Shown here piece by piece: positions 28,919 to 37,488 of a stretch of DNA of 64,000 nt. The position numbers and the translations under genes are program-made. The notes beneath the pieces were generated by a model. That model ran no database searches. It saw nothing but the letters and a program-made list of their open reading frames with translations, and was not told the origin of the DNA. The stretch's first letter is position 1. Every line of letters begins with the position of its first letter. The DNA comes from Glutamicibacter protophormiae (lineage in GTDB: Bacteria > Actinomycetota > Actinomycetes > Actinomycetales > Micrococcaceae). The stretch lies in assembly GCF_014647495.1 (NCBI RefSeq), contig NZ_BMPH01000013.1, positions 1-64,000 on the forward strand, read 5' to 3'.

Positions 28919-29707
28919 CTATTTGCCCGGGAATTCCGCCGTGCGCTTTTCGACGAAGGCGGCCCGGCCTTCCACCGAGTCCTCGGTGTGGAAGGCGCTC
29001 ATGAACGCGTCGGCTTCCTTGGCCAGGGCATCATGGGTGTCCAGCCCGTCCATCTGCACCATGGCGCGCTTGGCGATGGCCACTGCGGTCGGCGACACTG
29101 CGGCGATTTCCGCAATGGTCGCCACCGCGGCGGAAAGCAGTTCGTCCGGTGCGGTGACGCGGTTGGCCAGGCCGATGCGCAGCGCCTCGTCGGCCTTGAT
29201 GCGCCGTCCGGTGAAGATCAGTTCGCGGGCCATGGCGCGTCCCACGCGCTGCGGCAGGCGCACCGAGCCGCCGAACCCCGGGACCAGGCCCAGGTTGACC
29301 TCCGGCTGGCCGAAGCTTGCGCGCTCGGACGCGTAGATGAAGTCGCAGGCCAGCGCGAGTTCGCAGCCGCCGCCCAGGGCGAATCCGTTGACCGCGGCGA
29401 TGACCGGAACCTGCAGGGATTCAAAGCGCTCGGTGACCACGTGCATCTGGCGGGCGTAAGCCAGGAAGGTCGCCTCGTCCATGGAGTTCATCTGCACGAT
29501 ATTCGCGCCGGCGACGAAGGACTTCTCCCCCGCGCCGGTGACGACCAGCCCGCGGTACTCGTAGCCGGTGGTTTCAAACCAGTCGAGGAATGCCTCGAGG
29601 TCGTTGACGACCTCGCGGGCCAGCGCGTTCAGGCTCTTGGGCTGGTCGATGGTGAGGATCAGGGCATGGTCCTGGACGGACAGGGTGAGGGTATCGAATT
29701 GCTTCAT
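28919..29707 (-). CDS. Enoyl-CoA hydratase/isomerase family protein
   Basis: Crotonase-fold protein of about 262 aa. The oxyanion hole is at SFVAGANI and ALGGG, and both catalytic glutamates are present, in GGGCELALACDF and GQPEVNLGLVPGFGG. This pattern fits a true hydratase acting on 2-enoyl-CoA in beta-oxidation. The ATG at 29707 has AGAGAG upstream; a TTG two codons earlier is unlikely. The gene is 53 bases downstream of the LysR-type binding protein gene. Confidence 0.93.
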   Translation of the reverse strand: MKQFDTLTLSVQDHALILTIDQPKSLNALAREVVNDLEAFLDWFETTGYEYRGLVVTGAGEKSFVAGANIVQMNSMDEATFLAYARQMHVVTERFESLQVPVIAAVNGFALGGGCELALACDFIYASERASFGQPEVNLGLVPGFGGSVRLPQRVGRAMARELIFTGRRIKADEALRIGLANRVTAPDELLSAAVATIAEIAAVSPTAVAIAKRAMVQMDGLDTHDALAKEADAFMSAFHTEDSVEGRAAFVEKRTAEFPGK

Positions 29708-29760
29708 ACCCAAACTCTCTCATGAGTTGCGGATCACGTCCTAGGAGATTGCGCCGGTGC

Positions 29761-30483
29761 CTATCGGCGCTTGCGCGGCTTGGAACCTGCAGCGCGGGCT
29801 TTGCTCTTGGCCTGCTGTTTTGCCTTCTTGGCGGCTTCCTGCGCCTTGGCCTTGGCTTTGGCCTTCAGTTTGTCGTTGGCCTGCTTCGCCTGCTGCTCGT
29901 CCTGGCGCACCGAGGCTTGGCGCGAGGAGCTGGCGCTGCGTCCGCGCACGATGCCGATGAATTCATCCACCAGGGTCGTGTCTTCCATCGCCGCAGGCCA
30001 GGCGATGCCGATCCGGGTCGGGTTGCCGTCTTCGATGAGGCGGTAGATGACGTCCTTGCGGTGGAAGAGCCGGGCGATGCTCTGCGGCACGCGGGCCACC
30101 TGGGCGCCGGAGGCGACCACTTCCATGGCGGTGGGAATGCCGCCGACGCCCTCGGGGTAGTCGGCCAAATCCAGCTGCGGGAAGGATTCCACGACCGACG
30201 CCGGGATGGACTCCTCGTAGTACTCCACGTCGTGGTCCTTGGCCGCGCAGACCACCTCCAACTCCTCGTACAGCGGGATGACGTGGCGGGTTGCGTCCTT
30301 GGGCGAGTCCCCGCGGTAGCGCACGAACACCGCGTCCGCCGCATCCTCGGCCAGCAATTGGAGGATGTCGCCGTCGTCGTGGCGCGCTGCCACGAGTTGG
30401 ACTTCCGGGTAGCGTTCGACGAAACGGTCCATCCACTTGCCCGGGGTGACGCCTGCAACGTAGGAAACTCGAAGTTTTTGCAC
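29761..30483 (-). CDS. LysR-type substrate-binding domain protein with basic coiled tail, no HTH
   Basis: Residues ~1-185 match the LysR effector-binding domain (LRVSYVAGVTPGKWMDRFVERYPEVQLVAAR, then IPLYEELEVVCAAKDH), but the N-terminal winged helix is absent: the ATG sits exactly where the ligand domain begins. Residues ~190-240 are almost only Lys, Ala, Gln and Arg (KLKAKAKAKAQEAAKKAKQQ), a likely basic helix able to bind nucleic acid or acidic partners. Similar LysR-like ligand-binding proteins occur in other Arthrobacter relatives. Role unknown. Confidence 0.85.
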   Translation of the reverse strand: MQKLRVSYVAGVTPGKWMDRFVERYPEVQLVAARHDDGDILQLLAEDAADAVFVRYRGDSPKDATRHVIPLYEELEVVCAAKDHDVEYYEESIPASVVESFPQLDLADYPEGVGGIPTAMEVVASGAQVARVPQSIARLFHRKDVIYRLIEDGNPTRIGIAWPAAMEDTTLVDEFIGIVRGRSASSSRQASVRQDEQQAKQANDKLKAKAKAKAQEAAKKAKQQAKSKARAAGSKPRKRR

Positions 30484-30528
30484 GGTTAAAGCCTACTGTC
30501 TTTCGCCCACGGCATTGCGGTTAATCGC

Positions 30529-30566
30529 CGCTGGCGGGCTCCGGAATGCTCCGGAGCCCGCCAGCG
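30529..30566 (-). terminator. Terminator of the universal stress protein gene
   Basis: 17-bp perfect inverted repeat (30529-30545 and 30550-30566) with a 4-base loop, 15 bases beyond the usp stop on the minus strand. No long T run follows, so it may work as a simple mRNA end or bidirectional block. Confidence 0.75.
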
Positions 30567-30581
30567 GGTGAAGTCTGCTGC

Positions 30582-31013
30582 TTACTTGTCGGTCTTGACG
30601 ACCAGCACATCGCATGGAGCCGAGTGGGCCACCGAGGAGGCGACGGAGCCGAGCACGCGGCCCAGACCCTTCATGCCCACGTTGCCGACAACGATCATCG
30701 ACGCATTGCGGCCCTCGGCCTCGGAGATCAGGACGTCGCCCGGCTTGCCGTGGCCTGCCGCCGCGGTAATGTTCACGCCCGGAACCGCGCTCTGGACGTC
30801 GTTGGCAACGCGCTGGGCCAGCTTGCGGGCCTGCTCGGCGTCATCCAGGATCCAGGTGTCGGATCCGATGGAGACGACCTCGGTATTGTCCGAAGCGTGC
30901 GCGGTGACGACGACCAGTTCGGCGTCCAGCTTGACGGCCAGGTTGGCGGCGCGGCGCGCGGCGCGCAGCGCAGTTTCGGAACCGTCAACGCCGACAATAA
31001 TGGTCTCAGACAT
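30582..31013 (-). CDS. Universal stress protein (UspA family)
   Basis: 143-residue single Usp domain. The ATP-binding signature is complete: IIVGVDGSETALRAARRAA at the N-terminus and the C-terminal VVGNVGMKGLGRVLGSVASSVAHSAPCDVLVV, matching G-2x-G-9x-G-S/T. An ATP-binding dimer is expected, acting in stress survival. Own terminator downstream; 57 bases separate it from the dienelactone hydrolase gene. Confidence 0.95.
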   Translation of the reverse strand: MSETIIVGVDGSETALRAARRAANLAVKLDAELVVVTAHASDNTEVVSIGSDTWILDDAEQARKLAQRVANDVQSAVPGVNITAAAGHGKPGDVLISEAEGRNASMIVVGNVGMKGLGRVLGSVASSVAHSAPCDVLVVKTDK

Positions 31014-31070
31014 ATTTTCTCCTCTTATGTAGTGATGCTGCTTGCTGTGATGAATACCACTTTATGGGTT

Positions 31071-31769
31071 CTAGGCGACTTTTTCCTGCAAGAAATCCAC
31101 GGCGCGCTCCCAGGCGGCGCCAGCCAGGGCCGGATCATAGTTTCCGGCCGGATTTTCGTCGTTGTGGAAGGCGTGTTTGCCGTCGTAGTAGAAGTAGGTG
31201 ACTTCCGACCCGGATTCGCGGCGGATCTGCCGTTCCTGTTCACGCGCCTGGTCGACCGGGTAGAAGTCGTCGAAGTTCGCGTAGTGGCCCTGGACCGCGG
31301 CGCTCACGCCGCTGAAGTCGTTGGGCACTCCCTGGCCGACGCCGTAGAACGGCACGGCCGCCGCGATCTTCTCGCCCTGCTGCGCCGCCAGTTGCAGGAC
31401 GAACCCGCCGCCCATGCAGAAACCGATGGCTCCGAGCTTTTCGCTCGTGACGTTGTCGCTGGCCAGCAGGAAGTCGACTGCGCCAGCCAGCAGTTCGGCG
31501 CCCTTTTCCTCCGGAAGCTCGGACATCATGCGCCCGGCTTCCTCGCCGTCGTGGGTGATGCTTCCGCCGAAGAGGTCCGGAGCCAGCGCCACGAAGCCCC
31601 GGGCGGCCAGGCGGTCTGCGACGTCGCGAATGTGGTCGGTCAGGCCCCACCATTCCTGGATGACGATGACCCCGGGGCCCTTGCCGGATTCCGGAAGGGC
31701 AAGGTATCCATGCGCCTGGGTGCCGAAGGATTCAAATGCTACGTTTTGGTGCGGGGTTCGGACTGCCAT
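31071..31769 (-). CDS. Dienelactone hydrolase family protein
   Basis: 232-residue alpha/beta hydrolase. The nucleophile elbow is GFCMGG, with Cys instead of Ser as in classical dienelactone hydrolases, plus VIVIQEWWGL near the N-terminus (conserved Glu that positions the Cys) and the His in GKHAFHND. The family opens dienelactones in chlorocatechol breakdown, but no other catabolic genes are nearby, so the true substrate is open. Confidence 0.92.
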   Translation of the reverse strand: MAVRTPHQNVAFESFGTQAHGYLALPESGKGPGVIVIQEWWGLTDHIRDVADRLAARGFVALAPDLFGGSITHDGEEAGRMMSELPEEKGAELLAGAVDFLLASDNVTSEKLGAIGFCMGGGFVLQLAAQQGEKIAAAVPFYGVGQGVPNDFSGVSAAVQGHYANFDDFYPVDQAREQERQIRRESGSEVTYFYYDGKHAFHNDENPAGNYDPALAGAAWERAVDFLQEKVA

Positions 31770-31924
31770 CTCACAACCTTCGTTTCAATGAATATCGCTT
31801 TGAAATCAGTCTATGAAACGGATGGCAGAAATTGCATTGACCCTAGTCACATATCAGTGAATCACCAGTGTGTCGGCTGTTACTGATATGCTCCGCCGAT
31901 TGGCCGCGCAAAGCCCCCGCAGCG

Positions 31925-32908
31925 TCAGCGGGAGGCGGGCTGCGGAAGCTCGACATCCCCGATGCGCTCGAGCGCGTCGATGACCAGATTCCAGAATCCG
32001 GCGTGGTCCAGGTCGACCGCCACGGAGGTATGGCAGTCGTCAGCCGCCGGGGCGCGGAAATCCACGACGGTCATGCCCAGGGTGAGATCGCCGCGCAGCT
32101 CCACGCTGACCGGGGCCTTGACGGTCCGCACGACATTGGGATCGATCACATAGGCCACGGCGCACGGGTCGTGCACCGGAGGCGCGTCGAACCCTTGGTT
32201 GTCGCGGTAGGCCTGGGCGAAGAAATCCATCAGCTCGCGTACGAAGCGGGCCGGACCGGTCCCGATCTGCTCGATGCGCTCGACCACCTGCTCGGTGGCC
32301 AGCGCCTGGTGGGTCAGGTCCAGGCCCACCATGACCACTGGCCACGGCTCGTTGAAAACGATATGCGCGGCCTCCGGGTCGATCTTGATGTTGAACTCCG
32401 CCACGGCGCTCCAGTTGCCGACGTGGTAGCCGCCGCCCATGAGCACCACTTCGCGCACGCGCTGGACGATGCGCGGTTCCTTGCGCACGGCCAGTGCGAT
32501 ATTGGTCAGGGCCCCGGTGGGCACCAGGGTGACTTCGCCGGGCTCGTGGGCCATGATCGTGTCGATGATCAGGTCCACGGCGTGGCGCGGATCGAGTTCG
32601 ATGTTCGGTTCGGGCTGGGAGGGGCCGTCCATGCCCGAGTCCCCGTGCACGTCGCCCGCAGTTTCAATGTCGCGCACCAAGGGGCGGGCGCAGCCCGCCG
32701 CGAACGGGACGCCGGTGATTCCGGCGATGGTTCCCACGGCGAGCGCATTGGCGGTGACCTTGTCCAAGGTCTGGTTGCCCGCCACGGTGGTGACCGCCAG
32801 CAGGTCGATCAGCGGGCTGCCGTGGGCCAGAAGCATCGCGACAGCATCGTCATGGCCGGGGTCGCAGTCGAGGATGATCTTGCGAGGGGCAGGTGCCTCA
32901 TGAGTCAT
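31925..32908 (-). CDS. Nucleoside hydrolase (Rih/inosine-uridine type)
   Basis: 327 residues. The calcium-binding signature DCDPGHDDAVAMLLA is at the N-terminus, with VPTGALTNIALA and MGGGYHVGNWS in the middle and NIKIDPEAAHIVF later. It cleaves the N-glycosidic bond of ribonucleosides for salvage. The ATG at 32908 is where the domain begins. Divergently transcribed from a LacI-family gene; the shared 140 bases hold a LacI-like operator, so nucleoside- or ribose-dependent induction is likely. Confidence 0.95.
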   Translation of the reverse strand: MTHEAPAPRKIILDCDPGHDDAVAMLLAHGSPLIDLLAVTTVAGNQTLDKVTANALAVGTIAGITGVPFAAGCARPLVRDIETAGDVHGDSGMDGPSQPEPNIELDPRHAVDLIIDTIMAHEPGEVTLVPTGALTNIALAVRKEPRIVQRVREVVLMGGGYHVGNWSAVAEFNIKIDPEAAHIVFNEPWPVVMVGLDLTHQALATEQVVERIEQIGTGPARFVRELMDFFAQAYRDNQGFDAPPVHDPCAVAYVIDPNVVRTVKAPVSVELRGDLTLGMTVVDFRAPAADDCHTSVAVDLDHAGFWNLVIDALERIGDVELPQPASR

Positions 32909-32993
32909 GGTGTGCTGTCCTTTGGGCGCCGGGCGGGAGCCGTCGGCATGGATTACGGGTTCTTCCTTGATTCTCCCGGCAACAACGATGATC

Positions 32994-33007
32994 GTCAAAC
33001 GCTTAAC
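32994..33007. promoter_or_regulatory. LacI-type operator between nucleoside hydrolase and its regulator
   Basis: GTCAAACGCTTAAC is symmetric at 10 of 14 positions about a central CG, the classic LacI-family layout. It lies 42 bases upstream of the lacI-type ATG and 86 bases from the nucleoside hydrolase start. Confidence 0.55.
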
Positions 33008-33048
33008 TATTGCCCGTCGCAGCACAGAATCCGCACTAGTATGGATCC

Positions 33049-34098
33049 ATGAACATTGGGGAAAAAACTGCGGGCAAGCAGCCGCCGCGCCGCGTGACCG
33101 CTGCAATGGTCGCCGAGCACGCCGGGGTGTCGACAGCCACCGTGTCGCTGGTAGCCAACGGCAAATCCGCCGGCCGCGTATCAAAGCACAACGAGGAACG
33201 CGTCCGGGAGGCGATCCGCGAGCTCGGCTACTTCGTGGACGGCATCGGCAGCTCGCTGGCCAAGGGTGTCAGCTCGCTGGTCATCCTGGTGGCGCCCGAT
33301 ATCTCCAACCCGTTTTTCGCCAAGGTGATCGCCGGCGTGCGTTCGGTGCTGGGCAACGACTACCAGCTGCTGCTGTCGGTGACCGATGCCGGCCTCTCCC
33401 CCAGCGCGACCGAGACCCGGCGCCTGCTGGGCCTGCGCCCGGCGGGGCTGCTGGTTCACGCGCCGACCAAGGCGTTCCTCGAGGACTTGGCCGGACCGCT
33501 TCCGCTGGTGGCACTGGACGCGCCGGGCATCGACCCTTCGATTCCCGCGGTGAACATGGATGTGGCGCAGGGCGCCGAGGCCGTCGTGGCCCATTTCTCC
33601 GGCTTGGGGCACACCAGGGCCGCCTATCTGGACGGCAGCACCGGCACCGACACCCTGATGGTTCGCCGCCAGGCGTTCCTCGAAGCGGCCGAGCGCTACG
33701 GCATCGAGGTCCTGCCGGGCAATGTGGCAAGCTCGATGATCGACGTCAGCTCGGCCTCCGACGAATTCAGCCGCAACTGGCCCGCTTGGGAGGCCAACGG
33801 GGTGACCGCACTGGCCTGCGCCACCGACACCCAGGCCTTCGGCGTGCTGCACGCGGCGCGGCATCTGGGCATCCGGATCCCCCACCGCCTTGCCGTCGCC
33901 GGATTCGACGACCTGCCGTACTCGGCCACCTCGAACCCGTCGATCACCAGCGTCCAGCTCCATGCCACCGAGGTCGGCCGGCAGGCCGCGCTCAAGTTGC
34001 GCGAGCTGATCGACGGCCAGACGCCGCAGTCGCTGCAGTCGCTGCTTCCGAGCTCCCTTGTGGTCCGCGGGTCCACGACCGCCGACGGAGGGCTCTAG
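33049..34098 (+). CDS. LacI-family transcriptional regulator
   Basis: 349 residues: HTH at about 16-40 (VTAAMVAEHAGVSTATVSLVANGK), hinge helix near GYFVDGIGSSLAKG, then a periplasmic-binding-protein-like effector domain (LVAPDISNPFFAKVIAGV ... VAGFDDLPYSATSNPSITSV). It probably represses the divergent nucleoside hydrolase gene and itself through the site at 32994-33007. The effector may be a nucleoside or ribose. A small membrane-protein gene follows after two bases. Confidence 0.95.
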   Translation: MNIGEKTAGKQPPRRVTAAMVAEHAGVSTATVSLVANGKSAGRVSKHNEERVREAIRELGYFVDGIGSSLAKGVSSLVILVAPDISNPFFAKVIAGVRSVLGNDYQLLLSVTDAGLSPSATETRRLLGLRPAGLLVHAPTKAFLEDLAGPLPLVALDAPGIDPSIPAVNMDVAQGAEAVVAHFSGLGHTRAAYLDGSTGTDTLMVRRQAFLEAAERYGIEVLPGNVASSMIDVSSASDEFSRNWPAWEANGVTALACATDTQAFGVLHAARHLGIRIPHRLAVAGFDDLPYSATSNPSITSVQLHATEVGRQAALKLRELIDGQTPQSLQSLLPSSLVVRGSTTADGGL

Positions 34099-34100
34099 GC

Positions 34101-34265
34101 GTGCGGAATTCGAAGTTCTTCACCGTTGCCACGGCTGTCGTGGCACTGTTGGTGGTGGTGGGCATGGTGGTCATGAGCAGCGGCGTGCTGGGGCTGATTT
34201 TCGACGCCGAGCCGGAGATCGACAGCTACTACCTGTTCAGGGTCGTGCCGCACGTTCCGTCCTAG
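34101..34265 (+). CDS. Small single-helix membrane protein
   Basis: 54 residues from a GTG start two bases after the LacI-gene stop: short basic N-terminus, a hydrophobic helix rich in Val, Ala and Leu, then an extracytoplasmic segment ending YYLFRVVPHVPS. No family recognised. Tight spacing suggests it is co-transcribed with the regulator. Its TAG stop shares CTAG with the convergent YdeI-like gene. Confidence 0.55.
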   Translation: MRNSKFFTVATAVVALLVVVGMVVMSSGVLGLIFDAEPEIDSYYLFRVVPHVPS

Positions 34266-34798
34266 CCAATCAGCTTGCCGCTCCTGGCAACCTCGGGGTC
34301 GGTGCAGGAAGACAGGTCGAAGCAGCAGGGGCGGCGCTTGCCGTCCAGCAGCTTGGAGATGCTGACTTCCACGCGGCGCTTCCGGGTCTGCGGATTCTTG
34401 GTCGCTCCGACCCAGCGCACCCATTCCCAGCGTGCCATCGGTGTCAGCCCTGCCCAGGTCCCATCCAGCTCCGGGGTGCCCTTCAGCGCCGCGGAAAGAT
34501 CCATCGGCACCTCGGTCTCCGGCCAGGAGCCGCTGAGTTGGGCGGTAAAAGCCAGGGACGAACCGCTTTCGGCCTCGATATCCACCGGCCCGCTGCCGTC
34601 GATGGACAACCAATGCCCCCTGCGCCCGTCCGGGTCGAGCACGACGGTGGACGATTTGCCGGCGAAGACCAGCTCCACCGCGACCTGGCCACGGCTGGGC
34701 AGTCGGTCACTGGATTCCTGGTCGAAGACGACGATCCGCCGGTCGGCGATCATGCGCACCGTCCCGGTTAGTTCAAATGCTTCGCCCTTGGCACCCAT
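34262..34798 (-). CDS. DUF1905 / YdeI-OmpD-associated domain protein
   Basis: 178 residues: an N-terminal DUF1905 beta-barrel-like part (residues ~10-100) and a C-terminal YdeI-type segment (MARWEWVRWVGATKNPQTRKRRVEVSISKLLDGKRRPCCFD). YdeI proteins are linked to bacteriocin or peptide protection in enterobacteria; in actinobacteria the role is unknown. No signal peptide. Single gene, convergent with the small membrane-protein gene. Confidence 0.85.
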   Translation of the reverse strand: MGAKGEAFELTGTVRMIADRRIVVFDQESSDRLPSRGQVAVELVFAGKSSTVVLDPDGRRGHWLSIDGSGPVDIEAESGSSLAFTAQLSGSWPETEVPMDLSAALKGTPELDGTWAGLTPMARWEWVRWVGATKNPQTRKRRVEVSISKLLDGKRRPCCFDLSSCTDPEVARSGKLIG

Positions 34799-34927
34799 CG
34801 ACCTGTCCCTTCATTGGTTTTCCGAGTCCGATTTTATGCCACCGGGCACGTGACCGGAACGTCCCCGAATTGGTAAACTCCGCAATATCAGATGACTTCT
34901 CCTTGGCCGGATCGAGCGGGTGGCCCC

Positions 34928-35673
34928 ATGAGCGCGACCGAACCAACAGATGCTGCGCGGCAGGCCTGGGCCGCCGTGCAGGGCGCGATGGGTCTGCTGA
35001 TCCTCGCGGCGGTCGCGGCCCAGGCCCGGGCGACCGTTGAAAGGACCGTAGGCCTCGGGCGGGACTTGCCCACCACGATGGCCAACTTCTTCAGCTACTT
35101 CACGATCCTGTCCAATATCTTCTGCGCCGTGGTGCTGCTGCTTGCCGCATGGTGGATGACCAGACCGCGCTCGAAGCCGCAGGAAGCCGCCTGGCTAGCC
35201 ATCCTGCTAGCCTGCGCAACGACCTATATGATCGCCACCGGCGTGGTCTACAACCTGCTACTCAGGTCCATCGCGCTGGATCAGGGAACCACCGTGCCGT
35301 GGTCGAACGAGGTCTTGCACCTGTTGGGGCCGGCCTTCATGCTTCTCCACGCGCTTTGCGGCCCCTGGCCCCGCACGCTCCCCGGGAAATCGGTGGCTTT
35401 GGTGCTGATATTTCCGCTGGCCTGGCTCGGATACACCTTGATCCGCGCTCCGTTCGTGACGGCCCCGGCCACCGGAGTCCCGTGGTGGTACCCGTACCCG
35501 TTCCTCGACCACACCTGCAAGGCGGCTATGGACCTGTCGTGGGATACGTCGCCGGTTTTGCCGCAGCCATAACTGCCATCGCCTATGCGGTTGTTGCGCT
35601 GGAGCGGTGGCGGCACCACCGGCGGGCAGCGCCGGGGATCTTGATGTCCGACACGCGGCGGCGGTCGGGGTAG
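34928..35673 (+). pseudogene. Pr6Pr-family membrane protein, frameshifted
   Basis: Reads as a six-helix Pr6Pr protein from ATG 34928 (ANFFSYFTILSNIFCAVVLL, HLLGPAFMLLHALC, PWWYPYPFLDH) up to about 35512. The frame then shifts: the expected GGYGPVVGYVAGFAAAITAIAYAVVALERWR ending continues in the frame one base back and stops at 35673, whereas the unshifted frame stops at 35572 after unrelated residues. One missing base near 35510-35515 explains this. Either a recent pseudogene or a sequencing error. The rest looks intact. Confidence 0.8.
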
Positions 35674-35760
35674 TTTGATTCGAGTGAGATCTCCGCGACC
35701 CGACAACGTGTTTTTTCCGACGGCGGCGGGCCGCGAAATACAATGCTTTCGGAAAAGAAA

Positions 35761-35800
35761 TAACCTCCGGTTCAAGATCTAAATCTTGACCCGGAGGTTA
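35761..35800 (-). terminator. Terminator of tRNA-Leu
   Basis: 18-bp stem with one mismatch (35761-35778 / 35783-35800, 4-base loop), 9 bases beyond the tRNA 3' end. On the minus strand it is followed by TTATTTCTTTT, a clear T-rich tail. Confidence 0.88.
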
Positions 35801-35809
35801 TCCATTCTG

Positions 35810-35893
<84 letters not shown>

Positions 35894-36175
35894 ATATTCA
35901 CTTTTTTGCCGCCCACTGTCTCGGCAACAAGAATTAGCTTACACACACTTTTCCCGATCACCTAATCGAAACGGTACTTTGTGGTCAGCAACACATTTGC
36001 AACCTTTTTGGCACTTATATCGTTGGCTTATTGCGCCATGTGTCCGCCAGCAAATTTCCGGCAATTGCACAGCTGAAAACAGTAAGATCGACAATGAAGT
36101 TCCGTGTTCCGGCCGAAATGGCTACTTGGCTCGGGACTCAACAGACATCCAAAAAGGTAGGAAGGAGCGCGAGTA
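35894..36175. other. Non-coding gap upstream of fhaA
   Basis: 282 bases between the tRNA-Leu gene and fhaA, noticeably more AT-rich than the surroundings. It must contain the fhaA operon promoter and the tRNA-Leu promoter. A TAAGAT hexamer at 36083-36088 is the best -10 candidate, but no well-spaced -35 partner was found. GGAAGGAG just before the fhaA ATG is a strong ribosome-binding site. I see no further gene. Confidence 0.5.
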
Positions 36176-37009
36176 ATGGGCTTTCTCGACAAGGTCGAAC
36201 GAGGCTTGGAAAAGGTCGTCACCAGCTTCTTCCGAGGCACCAGCACCAGCGAGGTCAAACCCGTGGAGCTGACCACGGCCCTGCGCAATGAGATGGATCG
36301 CGGCATCCTGCCAATCAGCGAGGGCCGCAGCCTGGCGCCGAACGACTTTGTCGTCTCCTTGAGCGAGAAGGACTTCGAGACCGCCAAGGGATGGGGTTCA
36401 TCCGTAGTCAACGAGCTGGCCAAGGTCACTGCGGAACACGCAAGCACCCAGGGCTACTCGGTGCAGAGCGACATCATGATCCACTTCGTCTCCGATCCGA
36501 GCTTCAAGGTCGGCGAAATGGAGATCAACGGATCCATCAAGGACGCCAGCTCCAAGCCGGCCGCCTCCGCACCAGTTCGCGAACCCGCACCCAAACCCTC
36601 AGGCGCCGCTGCGGTCCCCCCTGATTCCGCCGCGCCGAAGACCACCGCCCAGCCGCGCCCGACCAGCCGGCCGAAGCCGCAGCCGACGGCCCCTTCCATC
36701 CCCAAGCAGGCGATTTTGGAAGTCGACGGCCAGCGCTTCGCGTTGCACCATCACTCAATCGTTCTCGGCCGCTCGGCCAGCACCGACATCCCGGTGGACG
36801 ACTCCGGAGTTTCGCGCCAGCACGTGCGCGTGGAAACCCGAGGGCAGAACATCTATGTCGTTTCCGATCTCGGTTCCACCAACGGAACCTACGTCGATGG
36901 AAAGAAAATTTCCACTGAAACCCGTATATTTGACGGTTCAATCATCAATATCGGACAGACGAAGATCGTCTTCCGACTGATTACCACGAACAACGGAGAC
37001 CATGCATGA
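36176..37009 (+). CDS. fhaA: FHA-domain protein FhaA (DUF3662 + FHA)
   Basis: 277 residues: N-terminal DUF3662 domain (1-~120, GFLDKVERGLEKVVTSFFRG), a Pro/Ala/Lys-rich linker, and a C-terminal FHA domain (~185-275) with the phosphothreonine-binding pattern VLGRSASTDIPVDD, SRQHVRVE and STNGTYVDG. In mycobacteria FhaA binds phosphorylated partners such as MviN and PbpA and tunes peptidoglycan synthesis. First gene of the seven-gene operon; 4-base overlap with fhaB. Confidence 0.95.
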   Translation: MGFLDKVERGLEKVVTSFFRGTSTSEVKPVELTTALRNEMDRGILPISEGRSLAPNDFVVSLSEKDFETAKGWGSSVVNELAKVTAEHASTQGYSVQSDIMIHFVSDPSFKVGEMEINGSIKDASSKPAASAPVREPAPKPSGAAAVPPDSAAPKTTAQPRPTSRPKPQPTAPSIPKQAILEVDGQRFALHHHSIVLGRSASTDIPVDDSGVSRQHVRVETRGQNIYVVSDLGSTNGTYVDGKKISTETRIFDGSIINIGQTKIVFRLITTNNGDHA

Positions 37010-37485
37010 ATGACCTCGTTCTGAGCCTGCTCCGTCTGGGCTTCCTTGTCCTGATATGGCTGCTTGTTCTCAGCGTGGTCGGGTCGATGCGCCGCGACCT
37101 GGCCATTGGTTCGCGTTCCCGCACCGGAAAGCCCAGCGCTCGGGCCCTCAAGAAGAACCCCGAGCTGGCAGAACCGGAGCCGACCACCCGCAAGGCCGCA
37201 AGCTCACTGCAGATCCTCGAGGGTCCCCTGGCCGGGCGCACCATCACCCTGCAGGGTCAGCCGATCCTCTTCGGTCGCGCCCAGGATGCCACTGTGGTCC
37301 TGGAAGACGACTACGCCTCGGGACGCCATGCCCGCCTGTTCCCGCAGGGCTCGCGCTGGTTCATTGAAGACCTCGGTTCCACCAACGGAACCTTCGTAGG
37401 AGACAGCCAGCTGACCCGCGCCCAGGCAGTTGAGCCGGGGCAGCGTATCCGCATCGGGAAGACTGTCCTGGAATTGAAGGCTTAG
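37006..37485 (+). CDS. fhaB: FHA-domain protein FhaB (FipA-like)
   Basis: 159 residues: an N-terminal membrane helix (LSLLRLGFLVLIWLLVLSVVG), a linker, and a C-terminal FHA domain (ILFGRAQDA, SGRHARL, GSTNGTFVGD). The mycobacterial orthologue links FtsZ and FtsQ at the septum after phosphorylation by PknA. Starts inside the fhaA stop; three bases before pstP. Confidence 0.95.
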   Translation: MNDLVLSLLRLGFLVLIWLLVLSVVGSMRRDLAIGSRSRTGKPSARALKKNPELAEPEPTTRKAASSLQILEGPLAGRTITLQGQPILFGRAQDATVVLEDDYASGRHARLFPQGSRWFIEDLGSTNGTFVGDSQLTRAQAVEPGQRIRIGKTVLELKA

Positions 37486-37488
37486 CCT

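Noticed and set aside
31868-33052. Long plus-strand open frame of 394 codons opposite the nucleoside hydrolase
   Set aside because: It is the antisense of a well-conserved enzyme gene; the translation has no domain and is Gly/Val/Asp/His-rich as expected of a GC-rich shadow frame.
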